Positions 16,901 through 24,054 of a stretch of 64,000 nt of DNA are shown here, in pieces; position 1 is the stretch's first letter, and every line of letters begins with the position of its first letter. The notes under the pieces are model-generated. The model searched no databases, was not told the DNA's origin, and worked only from the letters and a program-made list of their open reading frames with translations. The stretch lies in contig NZ_MUZR01000004.1 of the NCBI RefSeq assembly GCF_001995255.1, positions 1-64,000 of the forward strand, in the 5' to 3' direction. The stretch is from Thioalkalivibrio halophilus. Lineage in GTDB: Bacteria; Pseudomonadota; Gammaproteobacteria; Ectothiorhodospirales; Ectothiorhodospiraceae. The translations under genes were made by a program, and so were the position numbers.

Positions 16901-17486
16901 GCGCCAGGGCGACGACCAGCACGGACAGTACCACCAGGCCGCCGATCAGCCAGTACCGCAGCTGGCGCTCCCGGGCGACGATCTCGGTGGACTGCAGCTC
17001 GACCATTTCCTCCAGGCGTTCCTGATAATGCCAGAGGCCCTGCTGGAGGTTGCGGCCGGGGGTGATGTCCTGAATCACCGAAAGCAGCAGGGTCTGGTCG
17101 TTGAAGGGGAACGGATGGGAATGCACTTCAACGGTGCGGATCTCGCCATCGGCCAGGCGGTGGCGGAAGATGAAATAGTTGCGCCCCTCGCGCGCGGCCA
17201 GCTCGCGTTCCTCGGCGACCTGCTCCGGGGTGAAGGTGTTGATCTGCTGGATCGGCATGCCGCGCAGTTCTTCCCGCGAGTAGCCGTAGAAGGACGCCGC
17301 GGCGGGATTGGCATCGACGATCTCGCCGGACTCCGGCTCGATCCACAGCATCACCACCCCGTGCTGATCGAAGACCTCCTCGAACTCGGGTGCCCCGGCT
17401 AGCGCCGTCCCCCCGGCGGCCGCCAGGCTCAGCAGCACCAGCAGCCAGGCGGCTCGCAGCCAGTGGGTCGCGTTCGAACGCCTCAT
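13965..17486 (-). CDS. PAS-PAS-GAF-PAS-GGDEF-EAL protein with C-terminal CZB zinc domain
   Basis: A 1173-residue membrane protein for c-di-GMP turnover. Order: N-terminal hydrophobic segment (about 8-30), PAS (33-150), transmembrane helix (180-200), PAS (210-325), GAF (345-490), PAS (495-610), GGDEF (625-780, RLGGDEF near 697), EAL (800-1050). The EAL domain keeps GAEALIRW, DDFGTGYSS, LKIDQSF and AEGVET, so phosphodiesterase activity is likely. The last ~110 residues contain AHRAW, CPFGRWL and a later H-x2-H-x3-H segment, matching the chemoreceptor zinc-binding (CZB) pattern. CZB is best known on chemoreceptors and on the cyclase DgcZ, where zinc inhibits activity; here it ends an EAL protein. 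The downstream pga operon is a plausible target pathway. Confidence 0.88.
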   Translation of the reverse strand: MRRSNATHWLRAAWLLVLLSLAAAGGTALAGAPEFEEVFDQHGVVMLWIEPESGEIVDANPAAASFYGYSREELRGMPIQQINTFTPEQVAEERELAAREGRNYFIFRHRLADGEIRTVEVHSHPFPFNDQTLLLSVIQDITPGRNLQQGLWHYQERLEEMVELQSTEIVARERQLRYWLIGGLVVLSVLVVALALNIRRRRRIEERLRTFSEDFHTFLDQTTDFIYFKDAQSRIRFCSQPMARVTGHDDWREMVGKHDREIFPADTARIYEEEEKAIFAEGRPILNRVDPFYDADGRPGYVQTHKWPLFDPQGRVRGVFGISRDITEHKLIEQTLSTLNGELARLGGEEFFQRACRLLCESLGTEIAFVGRLEEGQHRVEAFAGWADGQPLTPFRYDLAGTPCANVTKDGTACYPENIRSLFPQDHLLEEMDIEAYVGHNLMDRQGRALGILVTLSRQPLKERLHELAPAMLGLFVDRVASEMQRSEAEDRLMQAASVFHHANEGILITDPQGRILDVNTAFSRITGYRREEVLSRNPSMLQSGKHDEAFYADLWQTLRAEGSWSGEVWNRRKDGELYAEMLTISAVRDGEGAIQRYVGLFSDITPLKEQQRQLEYMAHFDALTELPNRVLLADRLHQAMAQEARRGQQLALVYLDLDRFKEINDGHGHEVGDRMLVALAERLKGCLREGDTLARLGGDEFVAVLLDLPDVESAQPLLQRLRETASRPVHDGSHRLQVTASLGVSLYPQAEPMDADQLLRQADQAMYQAKLAGGDRYHLFDVAFDRNLRDQHEALEAIRQGLANDEFVLFYQPKVSMRNGELVGAEALIRWQHPEHGLRPPGAFLPQLEGHPLMVELGSRVIDMVLAQIEQWREQGRPLTVSVNVDALQLSDPYFIAGLRAALARHPRVQPGDLELEVVETSALQDITHVSSLIHECRELGVRFSLDDFGTGYSSLSYLKRLPVETLKIDQSFVRDMLYDPDDLSILHGIIGLAGSFQREVIAEGVETELHGEMLLQLGCEMAQGYAIARPMPADQLLSWQAQWQPHASWTQATPVANELRPMLFGIVAHRAWVNSLQEFLQDRTEWPPEPDPRRCPFGRWLHAHDPDGDRVPSIHALHDQVHQLGDELVRLKREGHAARALARFGEMEALSNQMTGAIRALIGAHESRPEE

Positions 17487-18005
17487 GCGCCTCCGGACGC
17501 GGGACGCCCGCGTGCACCCGGGCGGCGGGTGGCGGGTGGCGAGTCTGCATCGCGAGGGGGATGCCGGTTTCCGGAAATCATGCGCTACCGATCAGGCGAA
17601 AATGCTGGCCAATGTACTGCACGACCGGCCTTGAACACCATATTTTCAAGGCCTCGTGCGCCGAGACCGCAACGGGAAGACCCGTTGAGAAACCGGGGGA
17701 CGGCAGGGCCATGGGAGCCTGCCACGATTCCGCGTGCTTGAGCCAGTGGAGTCGTTCCGTCAATGCCTGCCCGTTTCGGAACGTCCCCGCAGCGCATGCA
17801 CAGGAACGTCCGCTGCCAGTGCTCGAATGCGGGGCGCCAGTTTGACGCGGGGGGTGCGCGGGCTCCCCGGGACCCGGCAGGACGTGTATTCGGGATGCTG
17901 TACCGGGCTGCCCGGGCGCCGCCGGTGATCTCGGCGGCGATTCTGGTTCGGTGCCGCGAGCGGGGGTAGAGTTGTGAGCCACGCACAATCAGGGAGGACC
18001 CAGGG
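17487..18005. other. Hairpin-rich intergenic region without a supported gene
   Basis: This 519-base gap lies between divergent genes. It holds three stem-loops within 115 bases: GCACGA/TCGTGC plus GGCCTTGAA/TTCAAGGCC around a nine-base loop (17619-17659), AACGGG-AAGA-CCCGTT (about 17670-17685) and GGCAGG/CCTGCC (about 17702-17723). Open frames here on the minus strand have poor codon character and no recognisable product. No match to a known riboswitch class was apparent. It may be a noncoding RNA, a long 5' leader for the GGDEF-EAL gene or the remnant of a mobile element. Confidence 0.45.
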
Positions 18006-19040
18006 ATGGGGCAGGACAAGGACGCTGCGGGCCGGGCCCGTGGGCACGATTACGGGTACAAGCTGCTGTTCAGTCACCCGGAGATGCTGGCGGATCTCAT
18101 TCGCGGGTATGTCCGCGAGCCATGGGTGGAGCGGCTGGATTTTTCCACGCTGAGCCGGGTGAGTGACGGCTACGTCAGCGAGGACCTGCGCGAGCGCGAG
18201 GACGACATGGTCTGGCGCGTGCGTTGGGCGGGGGACGGGCAGTGGCTGTATGTGTATTTGCTGCTGGAGTTCCAGTCCTCGCCGGAGCGGTTCATGGCGC
18301 TGCGGCTGATGACCTATCTGGGGCTGCTGTACGAGGATCTGCGCAAGGGCGCTCAATTGACGGCTTCCGGTCGATTGCCGCCGGTGTTGCCGGTGGTGCT
18401 CTACAGCGGTTCGCGCCGCTGGCAGGCGCCGGAGGAGGTTGCAGAGCTGATCGAGACGGTTCCGGGCGGTCTGGAACGCTATCGCCCGCAGTTGCGTTAT
18501 CTGCTGCTGGACGAAAGCCGTTTTCGGGACGACGGGCTGCCGGAGGTGCGCAATCTTGCGGCGGCGCTGTTTGCGCTGGAGAACAGCCGTCGTCCGGAGG
18601 ACATGGAACGGGTCCTGGAGAGGCTGGTGGCGTGGTTGCGGCGTCCGGAACAGACGGGACTGCGGCGGAGTTTTACGGTGTGGATCAAGCGCGTGTTGCT
18701 GCCGGCGCGCGTGCCGGGTGTAGACTTGGAACAGGTAGCGGACTTGCAGGAGGTACGCAGCATGCTTGCGGAACGTGTGGAGGAATGGACCCGGGACTGG
18801 AAGCAGCAGGGGATCGAGGAGGGGCGAAGGGAAGGACGCGAACTGGGTCGTGAAGAGGGTCGTGAAGAGGGCCGAAAGGAAGGCGAGGAAGCCGTGCTGC
18901 TGCGCCTGGTGGAGATGCGTTTCGGCGCCGAGGTGGCCGAAACGTATCGTGCCCGAATCGAACAGGCGGATTCGGAGACGTTGCTGCGCTGGTCCGAGCG
19001 GATTCTGACGGCAAAACGTCCGGAAGATCTCTTCGCCTGA
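18006..19040 (+). CDS. Rpn/transposase_31-like PD-(D/E)XK nuclease
   Basis: A 344-residue protein of the recombination-promoting nuclease (Rpn) or 'putative transposase' family. The N-terminal domain starts with the typical HDYGYKLLFSHPEML; the nuclease core shows EREDDMVWRV and, after a hydrophobic strand, LLLEFQSS, matching the D...E-x-Q pattern of PD-(D/E)XK enzymes. After residue ~260 comes a charged coiled region built of G-R-E-E repeats, then a DUF4351-like tail. E. coli Rpn proteins are DNA endonucleases that promote RecA-independent recombination and several act as phage defence; that role is not shown here. A GGGAGGA site lies just before ATG 18006. Members are often multicopy and mobile. 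Confidence 0.85.
   Translation: MGQDKDAAGRARGHDYGYKLLFSHPEMLADLIRGYVREPWVERLDFSTLSRVSDGYVSEDLREREDDMVWRVRWAGDGQWLYVYLLLEFQSSPERFMALRLMTYLGLLYEDLRKGAQLTASGRLPPVLPVVLYSGSRRWQAPEEVAELIETVPGGLERYRPQLRYLLLDESRFRDDGLPEVRNLAAALFALENSRRPEDMERVLERLVAWLRRPEQTGLRRSFTVWIKRVLLPARVPGVDLEQVADLQEVRSMLAERVEEWTRDWKQQGIEEGRREGRELGREEGREEGRKEGEEAVLLRLVEMRFGAEVAETYRARIEQADSETLLRWSERILTAKRPEDLFA
18846..18881 (+). repeat. 12-base tandem repeat inside the Rpn gene
   Basis: Two exact copies of GGTCGTGAAGAG (18846-18869) are followed by a degenerate third. They encode the G-R-E-E coiled stretch. Such tracts in this family vary in copy number through slippage without breaking the frame. Confidence 0.7.
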
Positions 19041-19055
19041 CGGCCGGCCGTCAGG
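19036..19055. repeat. 20-base perfect palindrome at the Rpn stop codon
   Basis: CCTGACGGCCGGCCGTCAGG is perfectly self-complementary and contains the TGA stop at 19038-19040. It can form a strong hairpin but lacks a following T-run, so it is a weak terminator candidate or a stabilising 3' end. Confidence 0.55.
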
Positions 19056-19232
19056 CCAGCCGGATGGCCTTCCGTCTGCGTGCTCCGTACGCTCGCCGAG
19101 GACCGGTTCCGGCACAAAAGCTCGGAGCCGTGCATCTCGCCTGCCCCGTCTTCAATGTCGTCATCGGCCGTTGTGGGAGGTTCACCGATGAACCACCCGG
19201 ATCGGATGGCAGGGCCTGGATCTTGCGGGAAA

Positions 19233-19309
19233 TGGCGCGCCCGAGAGGATTCGAACCTCTGACTTCCACCTCCGGAGGGTGGCGCTCTATCCAGCTGAGC
19301 TACGGGCGC
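19233..19309 (-). tRNA. tRNA-Arg (anticodon CCG)
   Basis: The minus strand folds as a complete tRNA. The acceptor stem is GCGCCCG/CGGGCGC, the D arm is GCTCAGCTGGATAGAGC, the anticodon stem is CCACC/GGTGG with loop CTCCGGA (anticodon CCG), and the T arm contains GGTTCGAATCC. The discriminator is G and CCA is encoded (19233-19235). A CATACT (complement at 19318-19323) is a plausible -10 element about eight bases ahead of the 5' end. It decodes CGG, a frequent codon in this GC-rich genome. Confidence 0.96.
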
Positions 19310-19469
19310 TTCGCGGCAGTATGCTACGCCTCGGCCGGTTCTGCGTCCAGTCTTTCGTGTGGCTGCGAGTGGATCACGCGTGTCTCACGGGACGCGCTTG
19401 TTCGCCCTCGGGGAATCCTGTTTACTCGTCCGCACTTTGCGACAGGGGCACCACGCGGCGGGAAACGGG

Positions 19470-21932
19470 ATGACAGGGATCGGGAGTGCGGGAGACAGGA
19501 GCATCCTGCGGGCGCTGGCGGGGCTGGGCCTGACGGTGTTACTGGCCACGGATGTGGCGGCGGGGACTGACGCGGCGCGCGAGGCGGCGGTGGAGGCCGC
19601 GCGGGCCGGGGATGGCGCGGCGGCGATCGTCGAGCTCGAGCGGCTGCACCGCAGTGCCCCGACGGATCCGGCGGTGCTGGCGGATCTGGTGGTGGTCCTG
19701 CGCAACGAGGGGGAGAACGAGCGCATCGTCGAATGGATGGAGGGCCGCGCGCCGGCCTCGCTGCCGGACTATGCCCACATGAGCTGGGCGGGTGCGCTGC
19801 GCGACCAGGGGCGTTTTGCCGACGCGGCCGATGTCCTCGCCGATTCGCGCCATGCCATCGGTCCGCGGGCGCATTTGCTGTACGCGGCGGCGCTCGCCGA
19901 ATCGGGTTTTCCCGACCAGGCGCTGGAGGCCCTGCCGGCGCCGGGCACCCCCGGCCTGGACGCCGACGAGCATACACTCATGGCCTACGTGCTGCGGATC
20001 GCGGGAGAGCCGCGCGCGGCCCTGCGGGCGGCGCGTCATGCGCTGGATGCCGAACCCGGGCTGGAAGATGCGCTGCGGCAGCGGATCCTGGCGCTGTCAG
20101 GGGTCGGGGCGGCGGGTTCGGCGCGGCGGCTGGCCGATGCGAATCCCGGCCTGATGTCCGCGGAGCTGCACGCCACGCTGGTCAATGATCACCTCGCGGC
20201 GCAGCTCCGCGAGGCGCTGCGGGAACGCCTCCGCCGGGAGCGTGCCGGGCAGATGGCACGGCGCGACGAGCCGGTGGAAGAGGTGCTGGAATCCCTGCAG
20301 GTGGCGCGCCTCGGAATGGATCCCGGAGGTACGGCTTTTCGGCGCAACACGCACGATCAGATCTTTGTGCTGCGCGAACTCGGCCGGCATGCCGAAGCGG
20401 TGGCCCTGTGGGAAGGCCTGGAGGATCGGGATGCCGCGCCGCCCTACGTGCGCCGCGCGGTCGCCGACGGGTATCTGGCGACCCGGGAGCCGGAGCGGGC
20501 CGGAGAGATGTACGCCGCCCTGATTGGGGAATCCGACAGCCCCGACGCCTCCCTGCTGACCAGCCGCTATTTCTCGCTGATCGAGGCCGAGGATTACGCT
20601 GCGGCCGCAGAGGTGCTGGAGCGGCTGGTGGATGAAACCCCGATCTGGCTGCGGGTCCCGGAGGAGCGTCCGGCCGACACCCCGAACTGGGAGCGCGTCG
20701 GGGTCGAGCAGATGCAGGCGATGGACCGCGCCTACCGCAATCGCGCGGATCAGGCCGATGCCATGCTGGCCGAGCGGATCCGGCGGGCTCCGGCCAACGC
20801 CGATTTGCGCAATGCCCATGCCCGCGTCCTGCGCTGGCGGGGCTGGCCGCAGGCCTCGGTCGAAGCCACGCAGCTGGCGGAACTGGAGGCCCCCGAGGCG
20901 GCCGATACTCGCCTCAATCATGCCGCCAATGCGCGTGATCTGGGGGACTTCGCGCGCTGGGAGCAGGAGCTGGAGACCCTGGAGCGGGACTTCCCGCGCA
21001 ACTCCCGGGTGCGGACGCTGGCGCGTCAGTGGGAGGATCGCGGCCGCCCGGCGATCCGCGGCGAGGTGGAGTACGGGCGGACCTCCGGACCGGACGACCA
21101 GACCGGACTGACCGGCGATCGCGACCTGCGTACCGAGCTGCGTCTGGATTCGCCATGGAGTCGCCGTAACCACCTGCGGGCCTTTGCGCTGCACCGGACC
21201 GAGCAGGGTGAGTATGACGATCGCTGGCTGCGTCAGGACCGGGTGGGCGTGGGCCTGGAATGGGAGGCCCTGCGGCGCAATGCCTGGGTGCGCCTGGATG
21301 CCGACCGGCAGGACAGCTCACAGATCGGTGTGGCCGCGGGCTGGTCGCACTGGCTGAACGATCACTGGAATTACAGTCTGGAGGTCGACTCGCGGTCGCT
21401 TCACACCCCACTGCGCGCCAGCGATGCCGGGCTTGACGGGGAGCGTCTGAACGGCTCGGTCTTCTGGCGCGCGAGCGAGCGCCTGTCGGCCTACGGCGGG
21501 CTGTCCCTGCTGCGCATCGATGACGGCAACCGGCGCGTGTCCGCTACCGCGGGTGCGACGCGCAGGCTGCATGCCTCCGCGCATCACGTGACCGAGGGCG
21601 GCGTGGACCTGTTTGCCGAGCGCAATTCGCAGCCCGGCGGGCCCTATTTCAATCCGCGCCACAGTGCCAGTGGTTCCCTGCGTCTGCAGCACGACTGGCT
21701 GACCTGGCGCGATTACGACCGGTCGCTGACCCAGGAATTCCGGGTGTCGGCGGGCATGGGTTATCAGGCGGATTTCGGCTCGGCGGCGATCGGGGATGCC
21801 GGTTATCACCACCGCTGGCAGCTGGGGCCGCGCTGGTCGCTGCATTACGGAGTCGGGGCCAGTACCCGGGTCTACGACGGCGACCGCGAGCAGCGGTATT
21901 ACCTGCAGGCCGGTTTCGAGGGGAGGTTCTGA
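19470..21932 (+). CDS. pgaA: PgaA, outer-membrane export porin for poly-GlcNAc
   Basis: An 820-residue protein with a signal peptide (about 1-30, ending DVAAG), a long helical region of tetratricopeptide-like repeats (to about residue 520) and a C-terminal beta-barrel rich in alternating aromatic/polar residues ending in EGRF, a typical outer-membrane C-terminal Phe. Length is close to E. coli PgaA (807). It exports partly deacetylated poly-beta-1,6-N-acetylglucosamine. I chose ATG 19470 because the signal peptide begins there; upstream in-frame codons run back toward the tRNA. Its TGA overlaps the pgaB ATG by one base, so it opens the pgaABCD operon. Confidence 0.88.
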   Translation: MTGIGSAGDRSILRALAGLGLTVLLATDVAAGTDAAREAAVEAARAGDGAAAIVELERLHRSAPTDPAVLADLVVVLRNEGENERIVEWMEGRAPASLPDYAHMSWAGALRDQGRFADAADVLADSRHAIGPRAHLLYAAALAESGFPDQALEALPAPGTPGLDADEHTLMAYVLRIAGEPRAALRAARHALDAEPGLEDALRQRILALSGVGAAGSARRLADANPGLMSAELHATLVNDHLAAQLREALRERLRRERAGQMARRDEPVEEVLESLQVARLGMDPGGTAFRRNTHDQIFVLRELGRHAEAVALWEGLEDRDAAPPYVRRAVADGYLATREPERAGEMYAALIGESDSPDASLLTSRYFSLIEAEDYAAAAEVLERLVDETPIWLRVPEERPADTPNWERVGVEQMQAMDRAYRNRADQADAMLAERIRRAPANADLRNAHARVLRWRGWPQASVEATQLAELEAPEAADTRLNHAANARDLGDFARWEQELETLERDFPRNSRVRTLARQWEDRGRPAIRGEVEYGRTSGPDDQTGLTGDRDLRTELRLDSPWSRRNHLRAFALHRTEQGEYDDRWLRQDRVGVGLEWEALRRNAWVRLDADRQDSSQIGVAAGWSHWLNDHWNYSLEVDSRSLHTPLRASDAGLDGERLNGSVFWRASERLSAYGGLSLLRIDDGNRRVSATAGATRRLHASAHHVTEGGVDLFAERNSQPGGPYFNPRHSASGSLRLQHDWLTWRDYDRSLTQEFRVSAGMGYQADFGSAAIGDAGYHHRWQLGPRWSLHYGVGASTRVYDGDREQRYYLQAGFEGRF

Positions 21933-23983
21933 TGAAGCGCTGGATGCTGGGCCTGGTCGGGTTCTGGCTGGGGCTGCCGGCGGTGGCCCTGGCGGAAGCG
22001 GATACTGCGAACCCCGGGGTGCCGGAGATCCCGGAGGGCCACTATTTCACCCTCGCCTACCACGATGTACGCGACGAGGTGGAGCCGGAGATCGACGCGG
22101 ACCCCTATGCGGTCAGCACGCAGCGGCTGGCGCGCTGGTTCGAATGGATGCAGGAGAACGACTGGAATCCGGTCTCGCTGGAAGATATCGAGGCGGCCGG
22201 CCGGGGCGAGGCATCGCTGCCGCCCAATGCCGTGCTGCTGATCTTCGATGACGGGCTGCGCAGCATGTATACGCATGTGTTCCCGCTGCTGGAGGAGTTC
22301 GATTACCCGGCGGTTTCCGCGATTACGACGAGCTGGCAGGAAGCGGCACGGGATGGTCGCGAGGTAGATTACGACGGCGGGCGATTTTCCGATGTGGGGG
22401 AAGACTTCGCCGATCCCGATGACCCGCGGATCGTGGCGGCGGGCGGCGAGACGCTGTACGCCGATGATTTCTTCACCTGGGACGAGGCGCGCGAGATGCA
22501 CGATTCGGGGCTGGTGGAGTTCGCCAGCCACTCCCATGACCTGCACCACGGGATTCTGGCCAATCCGCAGGGCAACACGCAGCCGGCCGCGGTGGTTCGC
22601 GAGTACGACCCGGAATCCGGCGCATACGAATCGGAAGAGGCCTTCGAGCAGCGTATCCGCGAGGACCTGGAACGCAGCTCCCGGGTGCTTGAAGAGCGCC
22701 TCGGCGAGGCGCCCCGTGCGATCGTCTGGCCCTACGGGGCGGGCACCGAGGCGATCGAGGAGATCGCTGCGGAGGTCGGCATGCCGTATTCCTTTACCCT
22801 TGGCAGCCGGCTGTTCAGCCCTGCGGGCCGGCGTGCGGATATTGGTCGGATGCTGATCATGGACGATCCTCTGCCTGCCGATATCCTCGCCGGCATCACC
22901 AACCGGCTGGATCCGCCCCGGGACTACCAGCGCGCCGTGCACGTGGACCTGGACTACATCCACGATCCCGACCCCGAACAGACCAACCGTAATCTGGGCC
23001 AGCTACTGGACCGGATCAAGGACATGCAGGTGCGCAGTGTCTACCTCCAGGCGTTCGCCGATCCCGACGGGGACGGCAATGCCGATGCCCTGTATTTCCC
23101 CAACCGGCACCTTCCCGTGCGCGACGACCTCTTCAATCGCGTCGCCTGGCAGCTGCGTACCCGCGCCGGGGTGGAGGTCTATGCCTGGATGCCGTTGCTG
23201 TCCTTTGACCTGCCCGATCGCGAACGGCAGGCCGGGCTCTCGGTGCGTCACTGGACCGCCGACGGCGAGATCGAGCGCTCCGATCGCGACTACCGGCGCA
23301 TGAGCCCGTTCCTGCCGGAGAGCGCGGAGCTGGTCGGGGAGATCTACGAGGACCTCGGGCGCATGGCGCCCGGCATCCACGGGATCCTGATCCACGACGA
23401 TGCCTATCTGGGCGACGATGAGGACGCCGCCGCCTGCCTGCCGGAGGCCCGCTGGCCGGGCAGCGACGACCCGATCCGCGAGTGCCGCCTGGAACCGCGC
23501 GACAGGACCCGCGCGCTGATCGAATTCGGCGCGGCCATGGTGGAACGTGCCGGACGCCACATCGCGGTCGGCAACGACCTCAGGGTGGCCCGCAACATGT
23601 ATGCCCGGCCGGTGCTGGATCCGGATGCCGAGGCGCGCTTCGCCCAGGCCCTGGGGCCGTTCGTCGAGCATTACGACGAGGTGGCCCTGATGGCGATGCC
23701 CTACCTGGATGGTACCGACCTGCCCGAGGAGAAGTGGTTCGACCGGCTGTTCGAAGCGGTGGATGAACACCCGAAGGGTGTCGATCGCGTGGTGTTCGAG
23801 CTGCAGACGCGGGACTGGGAAGAAAACGAGTGGATTCCCACCCGCACCCTGGTCGCCTGGATCGAGCAGCTCAAGCGCCGCGGGGCCGGCCATTTTGCCT
23901 ATTACCCGGACGATCCCTTCAACGATCACCCCGAACTCGAGGTGATCCGCGAGGGCATGTCCCTGACCGGATTTCCCTACTGA
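21932..23983 (+). CDS. pgaB: PgaB, poly-GlcNAc N-deacetylase/hydrolase
   Basis: A 683-residue periplasmic enzyme. The N-terminal polysaccharide-deacetylase domain (about 30-290) has YHDVRDE, the metal-binding DDG (IFDDGLRS) and SHSHDLHHG, and WPYGAG. The C-terminal glycoside-hydrolase-like domain (about 310-670) begins HVDLDYIHDPD. In E. coli PgaB removes some acetyl groups so the polymer can leave through PgaA. The signal peptide ends PAVALAEA with no lipobox cysteine, so unlike E. coli PgaB this looks like a soluble periplasmic protein. Its start overlaps the pgaA stop. Confidence 0.92.
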   Translation: MKRWMLGLVGFWLGLPAVALAEADTANPGVPEIPEGHYFTLAYHDVRDEVEPEIDADPYAVSTQRLARWFEWMQENDWNPVSLEDIEAAGRGEASLPPNAVLLIFDDGLRSMYTHVFPLLEEFDYPAVSAITTSWQEAARDGREVDYDGGRFSDVGEDFADPDDPRIVAAGGETLYADDFFTWDEAREMHDSGLVEFASHSHDLHHGILANPQGNTQPAAVVREYDPESGAYESEEAFEQRIREDLERSSRVLEERLGEAPRAIVWPYGAGTEAIEEIAAEVGMPYSFTLGSRLFSPAGRRADIGRMLIMDDPLPADILAGITNRLDPPRDYQRAVHVDLDYIHDPDPEQTNRNLGQLLDRIKDMQVRSVYLQAFADPDGDGNADALYFPNRHLPVRDDLFNRVAWQLRTRAGVEVYAWMPLLSFDLPDRERQAGLSVRHWTADGEIERSDRDYRRMSPFLPESAELVGEIYEDLGRMAPGIHGILIHDDAYLGDDEDAAACLPEARWPGSDDPIRECRLEPRDRTRALIEFGAAMVERAGRHIAVGNDLRVARNMYARPVLDPDAEARFAQALGPFVEHYDEVALMAMPYLDGTDLPEEKWFDRLFEAVDEHPKGVDRVVFELQTRDWEENEWIPTRTLVAWIEQLKRRGAGHFAYYPDDPFNDHPELEVIREGMSLTGFPY

Positions 23984-24007
23984 CATGCCGGTGCGGGACG
24001 GGAAGCG

Positions 24008-24033
24008 GGCGATCGCCGCATTTCGCGGTCGCC
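24008..24033 (+). repeat. Stem-loop between pgaB and pgaC
   Basis: GGCGATCGC and GCGGTCGCC form a nine-base-pair stem (one G-T) around an eight-base loop in the 71-base gap. No T-run follows, so it is not a clear terminator. It might adjust pgaC expression or protect the mRNA. Confidence 0.4.
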
Positions 24034-24054
24034 GATCAAGGATGACGGGAGTGC

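Noticed and set aside
17640-17740. Possible c-di-GMP (GEMM) riboswitch upstream of the GGDEF-EAL gene
   Set aside because: The stems and conserved joining bases of GEMM-I do not line up on either strand; only generic hairpins are present.
17578-17988. Minus-strand open frames of 136-144 codons in the 17487-18005 gap
   Set aside because: They show no family match, poor codon character and overlap the strong stem-loops. Treated as noncoding.
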